Part shown: one piece after another, positions 1 through 6,998 of the stretch
Position numbering within the stretch: position 1 is the stretch's first letter
How the letters are laid out: every line of letters begins with the position of its first letter
Assembly (NCBI RefSeq): GCF_003350205.1
Contig: NZ_QLLC01000032.1
Coordinates: 1 to 32,247, forward strand
DNA: 32,247 bases
Direction: 5' to 3'
Source of the DNA: Brevundimonas bullata
Lineage (GTDB): Bacteria > Pseudomonadota > Alphaproteobacteria > Caulobacterales > Caulobacteraceae
The notes under the pieces: model-generated
The model's database searches: none
What the model saw: the letters and a program-made list of their open reading frames with translations, nothing else
Told to the model about the DNA's origin: nothing
Translations under genes and position numbers: made by a program

Positions 1-183
1 TCCAGGATCGCCGATGGGCTCAGCCGAACAAGGCGGCCTTCACCGGAGGGGTACGTCGGTTCGGGAGGTCCGCTTAATGCGGGGAGTTTCGGGCGCCCAC
101 AGAGTTCTGCGTAGCGAGCTGGATTTCAGCGTGCATACTGCCGTCTCCTGCAGCGTTTTGTGATTGCGGGGAAGGAGGGTGTG
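1..183. other. Window edge and leader of the first cytochrome gene
   Basis: I recognise no gene here. Short open frames exist, but none has a family motif and the codon pattern is unconvincing. The last 14 bases carry a strong ribosome binding site (GGAAGGAGG near 170-178) serving the cytochrome gene that follows. The promoter of that gene is probably in this stretch, but I cannot point to convincing -35/-10 boxes. Confidence 0.4.
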
Positions 184-528
184 ATGAAGGGGACTATCGT
201 TTGTTTGGTCGGTGGCGTGGTCTTGGCCGGGGGGCTGGGCGCTATGACGAGGGCACCGCAGGAGGCGCCGTCTTCGCCGCCGCTGGCCGCCGCCGCGCCG
301 AGCGCTCTGCCTGACGGCGCAGGTCGGGAGATGACCCAGCGCGTCTGCGGCCAGTGCCATTCCGCGGGCATGTTCGCGACACAGCGTCATACTCAGGATG
401 AATGGAACCAGGTCATTTCGCGGATGATCGCCAAGGGCATGACGGCGTCCGAGGACGATCTATACGAGATCTCGGACTATCTCGCTGAAAACCTTGGCAA
501 GGCAAAAACCGGCGCTGCCGGCGGCTGA
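184..528 (+). CDS. Small exported c-type cytochrome (single haem)
   Basis: This encodes a protein of about 114 residues. Residues 1-20 form a hydrophobic signal or anchor segment, followed by an Ala/Pro-rich linker and a compact cytochrome c domain with one haem motif CGQCH (C55, C58, H59). The domain has the pattern of small cytochromes that accompany PQQ dehydrogenases: Arg before the haem motif, a Trp about 15 residues after it, a GM pair, and a C-terminal DYL. M81 or M86 could be the sixth iron ligand. A frame opens earlier at a GTG (160), but ATG 184 sits just after a strong Shine-Dalgarno sequence, so it is preferred; GTG 181 is also possible. A paralogue lies at 14128-14658. Role as periplasmic electron acceptor for the quinoprotein at 10769-12724 is inferred from context. 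Confidence 0.8.
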   Translation: MKGTIVCLVGGVVLAGGLGAMTRAPQEAPSSPPLAAAAPSALPDGAGREMTQRVCGQCHSAGMFATQRHTQDEWNQVISRMIAKGMTASEDDLYEISDYLAENLGKAKTGAAGG

Positions 529-1413
529 TCAGACATCGTCGCGTGTAATTCCATAGCCGTTGGCGAAGGCGTCGCGGATGGCCCGAACGCGCCGATTGTC
601 GGCGTCGCCGTTACGACAGACGAAGGCGATCTGACGCGTTGGCGTGCTGACGCCCAGCGGGATCTGGCGCACAGGCGCCCGCACGGTCGGGGCGACCGGC
701 AGGCGCGGGATGATCGACACGCCCAGACCGGCTGACACCATGGCCAGCACGGCCTCGATGGACTCCAGCTCGAAGCGCGGCCTAGTGCCGGGCGAAAGAC
801 GGTGCAGGTGGCTGGCGGCGGTGCGTCCGCTGGTCAGCGAGGTGTCGAACTGGATCCAGTCGTAGCGCGCGATCAGGGCCTCGGCCGTGGTCTCGGTGCT
901 GTCGGGCGGCGCCACGAAGACAAAGGGCTGCCGTTCCAGATCCTGCCAGTTCAGGCGGCTGGAACCGCCCGAGGTGGGGCGAATCAGGGCGGCGCCGTCG
1001 AGGCGCCCGGCTTTCAGGTGATCGAGCAGCTCGCCGGAGTCGCCCTGGATCACGCGCACGGCCAGTCCGGGATGGCGGTCGCCGATCTCCCGCAGAACGA
1101 GAGGGATCATTGTGGGTTGGAGCGAGCGAATCGCCCCGATGACGACGCGGCCTGACAGGGCGGCGGAATGGCGCGTGCGTGCCTCTTCGACCGCATCCAG
1201 CGCGGTGCGAATGCTCTCGGCCAGATCGCTGGCCAGGGGCGTGGGGCGCACGGTCCGCCCCGAACGGTCGAACAGGGGCTGGCCGACATACTCCTCCAGC
1301 CGCTTCATCTGCAGGCTGACGGCGCTGGGGGTCAGACCCATGTCGTCCGCGGCGCTGGCGAAACTGCCGTGCCGCAGGACGGAGTTCAGGGTCATCAGGA
1401 ACTCGAACTTCAA
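529..1413 (-). CDS. LysR-family transcriptional regulator
   Basis: This is a LysR-type regulator of about 294 residues. It has an N-terminal winged helix-turn-helix containing the typical AADDMGLTPSAVSLQMKRLE pattern, followed by a periplasmic-binding-protein-like effector domain. The start chosen is TTG at 1413: it lies a few bases after GGGAGAG on the reading strand and gives the usual N-terminus, in which the first helix begins within a few residues. An upstream in-frame ATG at 1479 would add 22 atypical residues and consume part of the control region. The gene is divergent from the aldehyde dehydrogenase operon, the classic arrangement for a LysR regulator of the adjacent pathway. Effector unknown. 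The stop is immediately next to that of the cytochrome gene, tail to tail. Confidence 0.9.
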   Translation of the reverse strand: MKFEFLMTLNSVLRHGSFASAADDMGLTPSAVSLQMKRLEEYVGQPLFDRSGRTVRPTPLASDLAESIRTALDAVEEARTRHSAALSGRVVIGAIRSLQPTMIPLVLREIGDRHPGLAVRVIQGDSGELLDHLKAGRLDGAALIRPTSGGSSRLNWQDLERQPFVFVAPPDSTETTAEALIARYDWIQFDTSLTSGRTAASHLHRLSPGTRPRFELESIEAVLAMVSAGLGVSIIPRLPVAPTVRAPVRQIPLGVSTPTRQIAFVCRNGDADNRRVRAIRDAFANGYGITRDDV

Positions 1414-1455
1414 GGCTCTCTCCCGTGCAGGGCCGGCGCCGTGAGCGCTTAGTGA

Positions 1456-1488
1456 GATCGATACATAACGAAACGTCATCTATCGATC
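1456..1488. promoter_or_regulatory. Candidate LysR binding site (inverted repeat)
   Basis: A perfect 8-bp inverted repeat, GATCGATA (1456-1463) and TATCGATC (1481-1488), is separated by 17 bp in the divergent gap between the LysR gene and the aldehyde dehydrogenase operon. Location and dyad symmetry fit a LysR-type recognition site. The site is predicted only; the spacing is longer than the textbook T-N11-A core. Confidence 0.45.
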
Positions 1489-1500
1489 CAGCAAACGTCA
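1471..1500. repeat. Direct repeat AAACGTCA, 22 bp apart
   Basis: The octamer AAACGTCA occurs at 1471-1478 and again at 1493-1500, exactly 22 bp apart, about two helical turns. It interleaves with the inverted repeat in the same gap. Two same-face copies would suit a dimer or tetramer of a regulator contacting one side of the DNA. Chance is possible for an 8-mer in a 200-bp control region. Confidence 0.35.
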
Positions 1501-1610
1501 CTATTTCTTGAGTTTGACGGTCGTTACCAATGGTCTCGACCGAGCGATGGGGCAACCCGCCGATCGGCAGGGTCTCATCGCTCGAAGAGGCGAGGGACAG
1601 GGAAGAGGCA

Positions 1611-3041
1611 ATGAAACAAGACCATCAGATCAGAATGCTGATCGACGGACAGTGGACAGAGGGCGAAGGCGCCGTTGTCACGGTCGTCGACAAGTTCACG
1701 GGGGCCGAGCTGGGCCGCCTGCGGTCGGCGTCGCCGGCCCAGGTCGAGGCGGCGGTGGCCGCCGCCCGTGCAGCGTTCAACATGGTTCGCCTTGAACCCT
1801 ACGAGCGCAGCCGCCTGTTAAATCGGGTCGGCGATCTTATCCTGGCCGACCGCGAGGCCCTGGCCGATATGATCGTCGCCGAGTCCGGCGTGCCGTGGAA
1901 GGATTCCAGCAACGAGGTGGTTCGCACAGCCGAGACCTTCCGCGTTTCGGCCGAGGAAGGTCGCCGTCTGGCGGGCGAGATCGTGCCGATCCAGGGGGCG
2001 TCGGGCCAGTCGGGCCGCATGGCCTATACCCTCCGCGTGCCGCGCGGCGTGGTCGGCGGCATAAGCTCTTTCAACTCGCCGCTGAACATGGTGGCGCACA
2101 AGGTGGCGCCGGCTCTGGCCTCGGGCAATGCGGTCGTGTTCAAGCCGCCGGTCGCTACGCCCCTGTCGGCGACGCGCCTGTTCGAGCTGATGCTGGAAGC
2201 GGGGATTCCCGGCGGCCTGATCAACCTGATCCACGGCGGCGGGGCCGAGGTCGGCGCGCCCCTGGCGGCCCATTCGGGCGTGGACTTCTTTACCTTTACC
2301 GGCAGCACCCCGGTCGGCAAGGCGATCAGCGCCAGCCGGGGAATGCGCGCCACGGCGCTGGAGCTGGGCAGCATCGCCGCCACCATCGTCTGCGCTGACG
2401 GTGATCTGGAGCGGGCGGCCGTGCGTTGCGCCCAGTCCGGCTTCCGTCGTCAGGGGCAGGCCTGCACCTCGACCCAGCGGCTGTTTGTCGAGCGCTCGGT
2501 CATGGACCGCTTCCTGCCCATGCTGCTGGAACAGGTTCAGGCGCTGAAGGTCGGCGACCCGCGCGACCACGCCACCGACGTCGGCCCCATGATCAGCGAG
2601 GCCGAGGCCGTGCGCGCCGAGACCTGGGTGCGCGAGGCGACGGATCGCGGCGCACGGGTTCTGACCGGCGGCGAACGGCGCGGCGCCATCCTGACGCCCA
2701 CGGTCCTGACCGACGCCGATCCCGCCTCGAAGGTGCTGTGCGAGGAGATCTTCGCCCCGGTCTTGACGGTGCTGCCGTTCGACACGCTGGACGAGGCCAT
2801 CGAGCGCGTGAACGCCACGTCGTTTGGCTTGGCTGCGGGCCTGTTCACCCGCGACCTCAGTCGCGCCCTTAAGGCGGCCGAGCGGCTGCACGTCGGGGTG
2901 GTTCACCTGAACGAAGCCTCCAGCAGCCGCGTCGATCTGATGCCGTTCGGCGGCGTCAAGGACAGCGGCGTGGGGGTGGAAGGCCCCCGCTACGCCATGC
3001 GCGAGATGACGCAAGAGCGTCTCGTCACGATCACCCTGTGA
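1611..3041 (+). CDS. NAD(P)-dependent aldehyde dehydrogenase
   Basis: This encodes about 476 residues of the aldehyde dehydrogenase superfamily, which oxidises an aldehyde to its acid with NAD(P)+. Visible motifs, in order, are the cofactor-site FTGSTPVG, the general-base glutamate E251 in LELGSIAA, the catalytic cysteine C285 in GQAC, and the EEIFAPVL segment. The E-to-C spacing is the normal one. ATG 1611 is chosen because it follows a purine-rich GGAAGAGG, and the mature-looking LIDGQW start comes right after it; an upstream in-frame ATG at 1530 would add 27 unusual residues. It is the first gene of an overlapping operon with a ThDP enzyme, a pairing known from 2-oxoacid decarboxylase/aldehyde dehydrogenase pathways such as mandelate breakdown. 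Substrate unknown. Confidence 0.9.
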   Translation: MKQDHQIRMLIDGQWTEGEGAVVTVVDKFTGAELGRLRSASPAQVEAAVAAARAAFNMVRLEPYERSRLLNRVGDLILADREALADMIVAESGVPWKDSSNEVVRTAETFRVSAEEGRRLAGEIVPIQGASGQSGRMAYTLRVPRGVVGGISSFNSPLNMVAHKVAPALASGNAVVFKPPVATPLSATRLFELMLEAGIPGGLINLIHGGGAEVGAPLAAHSGVDFFTFTGSTPVGKAISASRGMRATALELGSIAATIVCADGDLERAAVRCAQSGFRRQGQACTSTQRLFVERSVMDRFLPMLLEQVQALKVGDPRDHATDVGPMISEAEAVRAETWVREATDRGARVLTGGERRGAILTPTVLTDADPASKVLCEEIFAPVLTVLPFDTLDEAIERVNATSFGLAAGLFTRDLSRALKAAERLHVGVVHLNEASSSRVDLMPFGGVKDSGVGVEGPRYAMREMTQERLVTITL

Positions 3042-4801
3042 TGGATTTGAATATGTCAGCAGACAGCGTAACCGGCGCCATTTTCATGGCCCAATGCCTG
3101 AAGGACGAGGGGGTCGAGAAGGTCTTTGGCCAGTGCGGCCACACCAACTACGCCCTGATTGACGCCTGCGACCGGCTGGGCATCGAATATGTCTCGTTCC
3201 GTCACGAGCAGCAGGCCGTTCACGCCGCTGACGCCTATTATCGCGTGTCGCGCAAGCTGGCGGTCATCAACGTCCACCTGTCGCCCGGCCTGACCAATAC
3301 CGTGACCGGCGTGGCCTCGGCGGCGATGGACGGAACGCCGATGCTGGTCATCACCGGCAACACCCCGACCTATCACCACCCCCGCGAGGCGCATCAGAGC
3401 ATGCGCCTGCACGCCGACGCGTCGCAGGGCGACATCTTCAAGCCGATCTGCAAGCGGGTCTGGCGCGTGGACGACGCCCGCCATCTGCCCGACGTCATGC
3501 ACCGGGCCCTGAACATCGCCCAGACCGGACGGCCCGGGGCGGTGCTGCTGGACATCCCGATGGATGTCTTCGCCCAGAAGATTTCGGCCGAGGCCCAGAC
3601 CCGCTCGCGCCGTCCCAACTTCGCCCGGCCGATGGGCGACGCCGAGGGCGTGGCCGAGGCCGTCGCCATGCTGAAGGCCGCGGCCAATCCGGTCATCTTC
3701 GCCGGCAACGGCGTGGCCCTTTCCGGCGCCTACGACGCGCTGAAGGCGCTGGCGGAACAACTGGGCGCGCCGGTGGCCACCACCCTGGTCGGCAAGGGCG
3801 TCTTCCCCGAGAAACATTCTCTGTCGCTGGGCACGACCGGCATCTGGGGGGCGCGCGTCGCCAACGACATGACGCGGACCGCCGATGTCATCCTGGCCGT
3901 CGGCACGGCCTTCGGCGAGGCGGATTGCAGCTCCTGGCGGCCCGAGCACACCTTCAACATTCCGGGCACGAAACTGATCCAGATCGATCTGGACCCGCAG
4001 GAGATCGGCAAGAGCTATCCGGTCGATATCGGCATCGTCGGCGACGCCCGCGCGACCCTGGCTCAGCTTTCGACGGCCCTGGGCGATAAGCCCCGCCCGT
4101 TGACGGTGGTCGAGGCACAGCGCGCGCGGCTGGACGCCGCCAAGGCGGCCTGGCGCGAGGAGCTGAAGGAAACGCAGGAGATCGACACCAAGCCGATCCA
4201 CCCGGCGCGCCTGCTGAAGGTCCTGTCTGACGCGGCTCCGGCCGACGCCATCTTCGTCACCGATGTGGGCTGGAACAAGAACGGCGCCGGCCAGCAGTTG
4301 GAGATCCAGGGGCGCAACGGCTTCCTGACCAGCGGCGGCATGGCGACCATGGGCTATTCCCCCGCCGCCGCCGTCGGCGCGGCCATGGGCGCGCCGGATC
4401 GCAAGGTGCTGGGTCTGGTCGGCGACGGTGGTCTGATGTCGGTGCTGGGCGCGCTGACGACGGCGGTCGAGCTGGATATCCCGGTGCTGTGGGTCCTGTT
4501 CAACAACTTCTGCTACTCGACTATCCGCACCGTCGGCACGACCTATTTCAATAACAAGCAGGGCACGGAATTCCGCTCGCGGGACGGAGAGCTCTACAAC
4601 CCCGACTTCCAGCTTCTGGCCAAGTCGTTCGGCATCCAGTCGGCCCTGATCGAGGAGCCGTCCGATCTGGAGGCTGGCGTTCGCGCCGCCATGGCTGAGC
4701 GCGGTCCCTTCCTGCTGGAAGTGCGCACGCGCGGCGATGTGCCGATGCCCCGCACCGGCTACTGGGATATTGCCGACTTCCTGGCGACCGGCAATGACTG
4801 A
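3041..4801 (+). CDS. ThDP-dependent enzyme of the acetolactate synthase/benzoylformate decarboxylase superfamily
   Basis: A protein of about 586 residues with the three-domain layout of the POX/ALS family. The catalytic glutamate is E56 in the RHEQ motif, and the ThDP/Mg-binding motif runs from GDG (461-463) to NN (488-489). Such enzymes decarboxylate 2-oxoacids, join or cleave C-C bonds, or cleave 2-hydroxyacyl-CoA or oxalyl-CoA. The C-terminus does not match a single well-known member in my reading, so I do not name the reaction. Two possibilities fit the neighbours: a 2-oxoacid decarboxylase feeding the aldehyde dehydrogenase, or a 2-hydroxyacyl-CoA lyase working with the CoA-transferase. 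The start is ATG 3041, which shares one base with the previous stop (TGATG); GTG 3038 and ATG 3053 are alternatives. It overlaps the next gene by 8 bases. Confidence 0.85.
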   Translation: MDLNMSADSVTGAIFMAQCLKDEGVEKVFGQCGHTNYALIDACDRLGIEYVSFRHEQQAVHAADAYYRVSRKLAVINVHLSPGLTNTVTGVASAAMDGTPMLVITGNTPTYHHPREAHQSMRLHADASQGDIFKPICKRVWRVDDARHLPDVMHRALNIAQTGRPGAVLLDIPMDVFAQKISAEAQTRSRRPNFARPMGDAEGVAEAVAMLKAAANPVIFAGNGVALSGAYDALKALAEQLGAPVATTLVGKGVFPEKHSLSLGTTGIWGARVANDMTRTADVILAVGTAFGEADCSSWRPEHTFNIPGTKLIQIDLDPQEIGKSYPVDIGIVGDARATLAQLSTALGDKPRPLTVVEAQRARLDAAKAAWREELKETQEIDTKPIHPARLLKVLSDAAPADAIFVTDVGWNKNGAGQQLEIQGRNGFLTSGGMATMGYSPAAAVGAAMGAPDRKVLGLVGDGGLMSVLGALTTAVELDIPVLWVLFNNFCYSTIRTVGTTYFNNKQGTEFRSRDGELYNPDFQLLAKSFGIQSALIEEPSDLEAGVRAAMAERGPFLLEVRTRGDVPMPRTGYWDIADFLATGND

Positions 4802-6068
4802 CGGCCCGCCGCTTCTTCAGGGTCTCCATCGACGGGACTATCAGCCAGACGCTGTCGGCCCGCTGGACGGGGTTCGGGTGCTGGACATGTCGCGCCTGTT
4901 CGCGGGCAATGTCCTGACCCAAATTCTGGGTGACTTCGGCGCCGAGGTGATCAAGGTCGAGCCGCCTGCGGGCGATACCCTGCGCGGCTGGAAGACCAAG
5001 GGCGTCTCGACGCACTGGAAAATCTACGCGCGCAACAAGAAGAGCCTGGGTCTGGACCTGCGCAATCCGCAGGCGACGGACATCTTCCTGAAGCTGGTCC
5101 CGAGCGCCGCCATCCTCGTCGAGAGCTTTAGGCCGGGCGTGCTGGAGAAGATGGGATTCAGCCCCGAGGTGCTGCACGCGATCAATCCCAGGCTGGTGAT
5201 CGTGCGGGTCTCCGGCTGGGGGCAGGGCGGCCCCTATGGCCAGCGGCCGGGCTTCGGCACGGTGATCGAGGGCATGTCGGGCTTTGCGGCCATCAACGGC
5301 TTCGACGACCGCGAGCCGGTGCTGCCGCCCATGTATCTGGCGGACGGCGTGGCCGGCTCCTACGGCGCCTCGGCGGCGCTGCTGGCCCTGCGCGAGGCCG
5401 AACGTCCCGGCGGCAAGGGACAGGTGATCGACCTGCCGCTCTATGATCCTCTGTTCGCCCTGCTGGGTCCGCAGGCAGCCAATTACCGACTGTCGGGCCA
5501 GGCGCGCAAACGCGAAGGCAGCCGGTCCAGCAACTCGGCGCCGCGCAACGTCTATCGCTGCCGGGACGGCAAGTATGTCGGCCTGTCGGGTTCGACCCAG
5601 ACCATGGCCATGCGCATTCTCAAGGCCATCGGGCGCGAGGACATGATTTCGGACCCGCGCTTCGCCACCAACGCCGACCGACTGGCGAATGTGGTCGAAT
5701 TGGACGCCGCCATCGGCGACTTCATCGGGCGTCACGATCAGGCGGAGCTGGTCGCCCTGATGGAGGCTGCCGAGGTCACGGTCGGCCCGATCTATGACAT
5801 CGCCCAGATCATGCAGGACCCGCACGTCATCGAACGCGAGATCCTGGCCGACTATCCCGATGCCGAACTTGATCTGCTGCCGATGCATCACGTGGTGCCG
5901 CGTCTGTCCGACACGCCCGGGTCGATCCGGGCAGCGGCGCCGGCTCTGGGCGAGCACAATGCCGAACTGCTGGCCGAACTGGGTCTGGATGAGGTTCAGG
6001 TCGCCTGCCTGATCGCCGAGGGCGTCGTCGCCGGCGCTGCGGTCGCTCGGGCGGAGGACGCGGCATGA
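4794..6068 (+). CDS. CaiB/BaiF family III CoA-transferase
   Basis: This encodes about 424 residues of the family III CoA-transferases, which move CoA between carboxylic acids through an aspartyl-CoA intermediate. The N-terminal part shows the family pattern of GVRVLDMSR, GAEVIKVE and NKKSLGLDL; the catalytic Asp is most likely D184 in YLADG. Length is normal. The gene begins inside the end of the ThDP gene (ATGACTGA overlap) and ends in an ATGA overlap with the lyase gene, so the three are almost certainly co-translated. It probably activates the acid that the lyase then cleaves, as in citramalate, itaconate or malate-type CoA pathways. The acid itself cannot be deduced. Confidence 0.9.
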   Translation: MTDGPPLLQGLHRRDYQPDAVGPLDGVRVLDMSRLFAGNVLTQILGDFGAEVIKVEPPAGDTLRGWKTKGVSTHWKIYARNKKSLGLDLRNPQATDIFLKLVPSAAILVESFRPGVLEKMGFSPEVLHAINPRLVIVRVSGWGQGGPYGQRPGFGTVIEGMSGFAAINGFDDREPVLPPMYLADGVAGSYGASAALLALREAERPGGKGQVIDLPLYDPLFALLGPQAANYRLSGQARKREGSRSSNSAPRNVYRCRDGKYVGLSGSTQTMAMRILKAIGREDMISDPRFATNADRLANVVELDAAIGDFIGRHDQAELVALMEAAEVTVGPIYDIAQIMQDPHVIEREILADYPDAELDLLPMHHVVPRLSDTPGSIRAAAPALGEHNAELLAELGLDEVQVACLIAEGVVAGAAVARAEDAA

Positions 6069-6949
6069 CCACGGTCTGGCGTTCGCTGCAGTATGTTCCG
6101 GCCCATCGCGACAAGCATGTGACCTCGTCGCGACTGGCCCAGGCGGACGGCGTCATCCTCGATCTCGAGGACGCGGTGCCGACCGAAGACAAGACCGCTG
6201 CGCGCAAGGTCCTCAAGTCGGCGGTGAATGCCGTCGGGCGCTGGGGCGCGGACGTGCTGGTGCGGATCAACGCCGAGCCGGACCTGGCGGACGCCGATAT
6301 CGCCGCCGCTGTGGCCGCCGGCGCTGTCGCCCTGGTCGTGCCCAAGGTTGAGAGCGCTAACGACATCCTGCGTCTGGAGCCGGTCATCGCGTCGGCTGAA
6401 CGGGCGGCGGGGCGAGAGGTCGGCGCGACGCGCCTGGTGGTTCTGATCGAGACCGCCCGCGGCTTCCTGTCGATGTCGGCCAGCCTGGGGGCCAGCGCGC
6501 GGATCGCTGCGGTCAACCTGGGCAATGAGGATTTCGCGCGTGACCTGGGGGTCGAGCCGTCAGAGGAACTGCTGACCTATCCGCGTCAGCAGATGATCAT
6601 CGCCGCCGTGGCGGCCGGGGTTCTGCCCCTGGGTCTGGCGGGACCGGCCACGCGCTTTGACGACCTGGACGCTTATCGTCGGCTGGCCGAGCGGTCGCGG
6701 CGGCTGGGCCATGTCGGCGCCACCTGCATCCATCCCGATCAGATCGCCGTGTTGAACCAGGTCTTCGCGCCCAGCGAGGCCGAGGTGTCCGAGGCCCTGG
6801 CGATCGTGGACGCCGCCCGCATGGCCGGGCAGGGCGCCTTCGCCGTCAACGGCAGGATGATCGACAAGCCTGTCCTGAGTAGAGCGGTCGGAGTGCTTGA
6901 CCGAAAGAGTTCAATAGAGAGCAAGTCTAAATCTAGTTCAAACAAATAA
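6065..6949 (+). CDS. HpcH/HpaI (CitE-like) CoA-ester lyase
   Basis: About 294 residues of the HpcH/HpaI aldolase/citrate lyase beta family. Motifs seen are DLEDAVP near the N-terminus, VRINAEP, PKVES, the metal-binding glutamate in LIETARG, GNEDFARDLG, and the CIHPDQI segment that ends the barrel. Relatives cleave malyl-CoA, citramalyl-CoA or similar esters to acetyl-CoA plus an oxoacid. It overlaps the CoA-transferase by ATGA, a pairing that suggests activation followed by C-C cleavage. Odd feature: the last 15 or so residues are a Ser/Lys-rich tail from AT-rich DNA (about 6900-6949), beyond where family members normally end. This suggests that the original stop has been lost or that the frame runs into the leader of the next gene. 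Confidence 0.88.
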   Translation: MTTVWRSLQYVPAHRDKHVTSSRLAQADGVILDLEDAVPTEDKTAARKVLKSAVNAVGRWGADVLVRINAEPDLADADIAAAVAAGAVALVVPKVESANDILRLEPVIASAERAAGREVGATRLVVLIETARGFLSMSASLGASARIAAVNLGNEDFARDLGVEPSEELLTYPRQQMIIAAVAAGVLPLGLAGPATRFDDLDAYRRLAERSRRLGHVGATCIHPDQIAVLNQVFAPSEAEVSEALAIVDAARMAGQGAFAVNGRMIDKPVLSRAVGVLDRKSSIESKSKSSSNK

Positions 6950-6958
6950 AACAAAAAA

Positions 6959-6982
6959 TGGCGACTCAAAAAGAAGTCGCCA
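6959..6982 (-). terminator. Hairpin with T-run on the minus strand
   Basis: An 8-bp perfect stem (TGGCGACT, 6959-6966; AGTCGCCA, 6975-6982) encloses an 8-nt A-rich loop. Read on the minus strand it is followed by a T-rich run, as in an intrinsic terminator. Read on the plus strand it is preceded by A's and followed by the ribosome binding site of the TBDR gene. No minus-strand gene that needs it is visible, so it may instead be a leader element of the receptor mRNA or stop antisense transcription. Confidence 0.4.
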
Positions 6983-6998
6983 ATATGGGGAGTATGCA

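Noticed and set aside
1818..3014. Long minus-strand open frame across the aldehyde dehydrogenase gene
   Set aside because: It is His/Arg/Gly-rich with no family motif and lies fully antisense to a gene with clear catalytic motifs; long shadow frames are expected at this GC content. The same holds for the large minus-strand frames across 3056-4201, 4548-5957, 6966-8402, 8595-10757, 10598-12856, 15166-16380, 20617-21459, 24208-25488 and 25884-27773.
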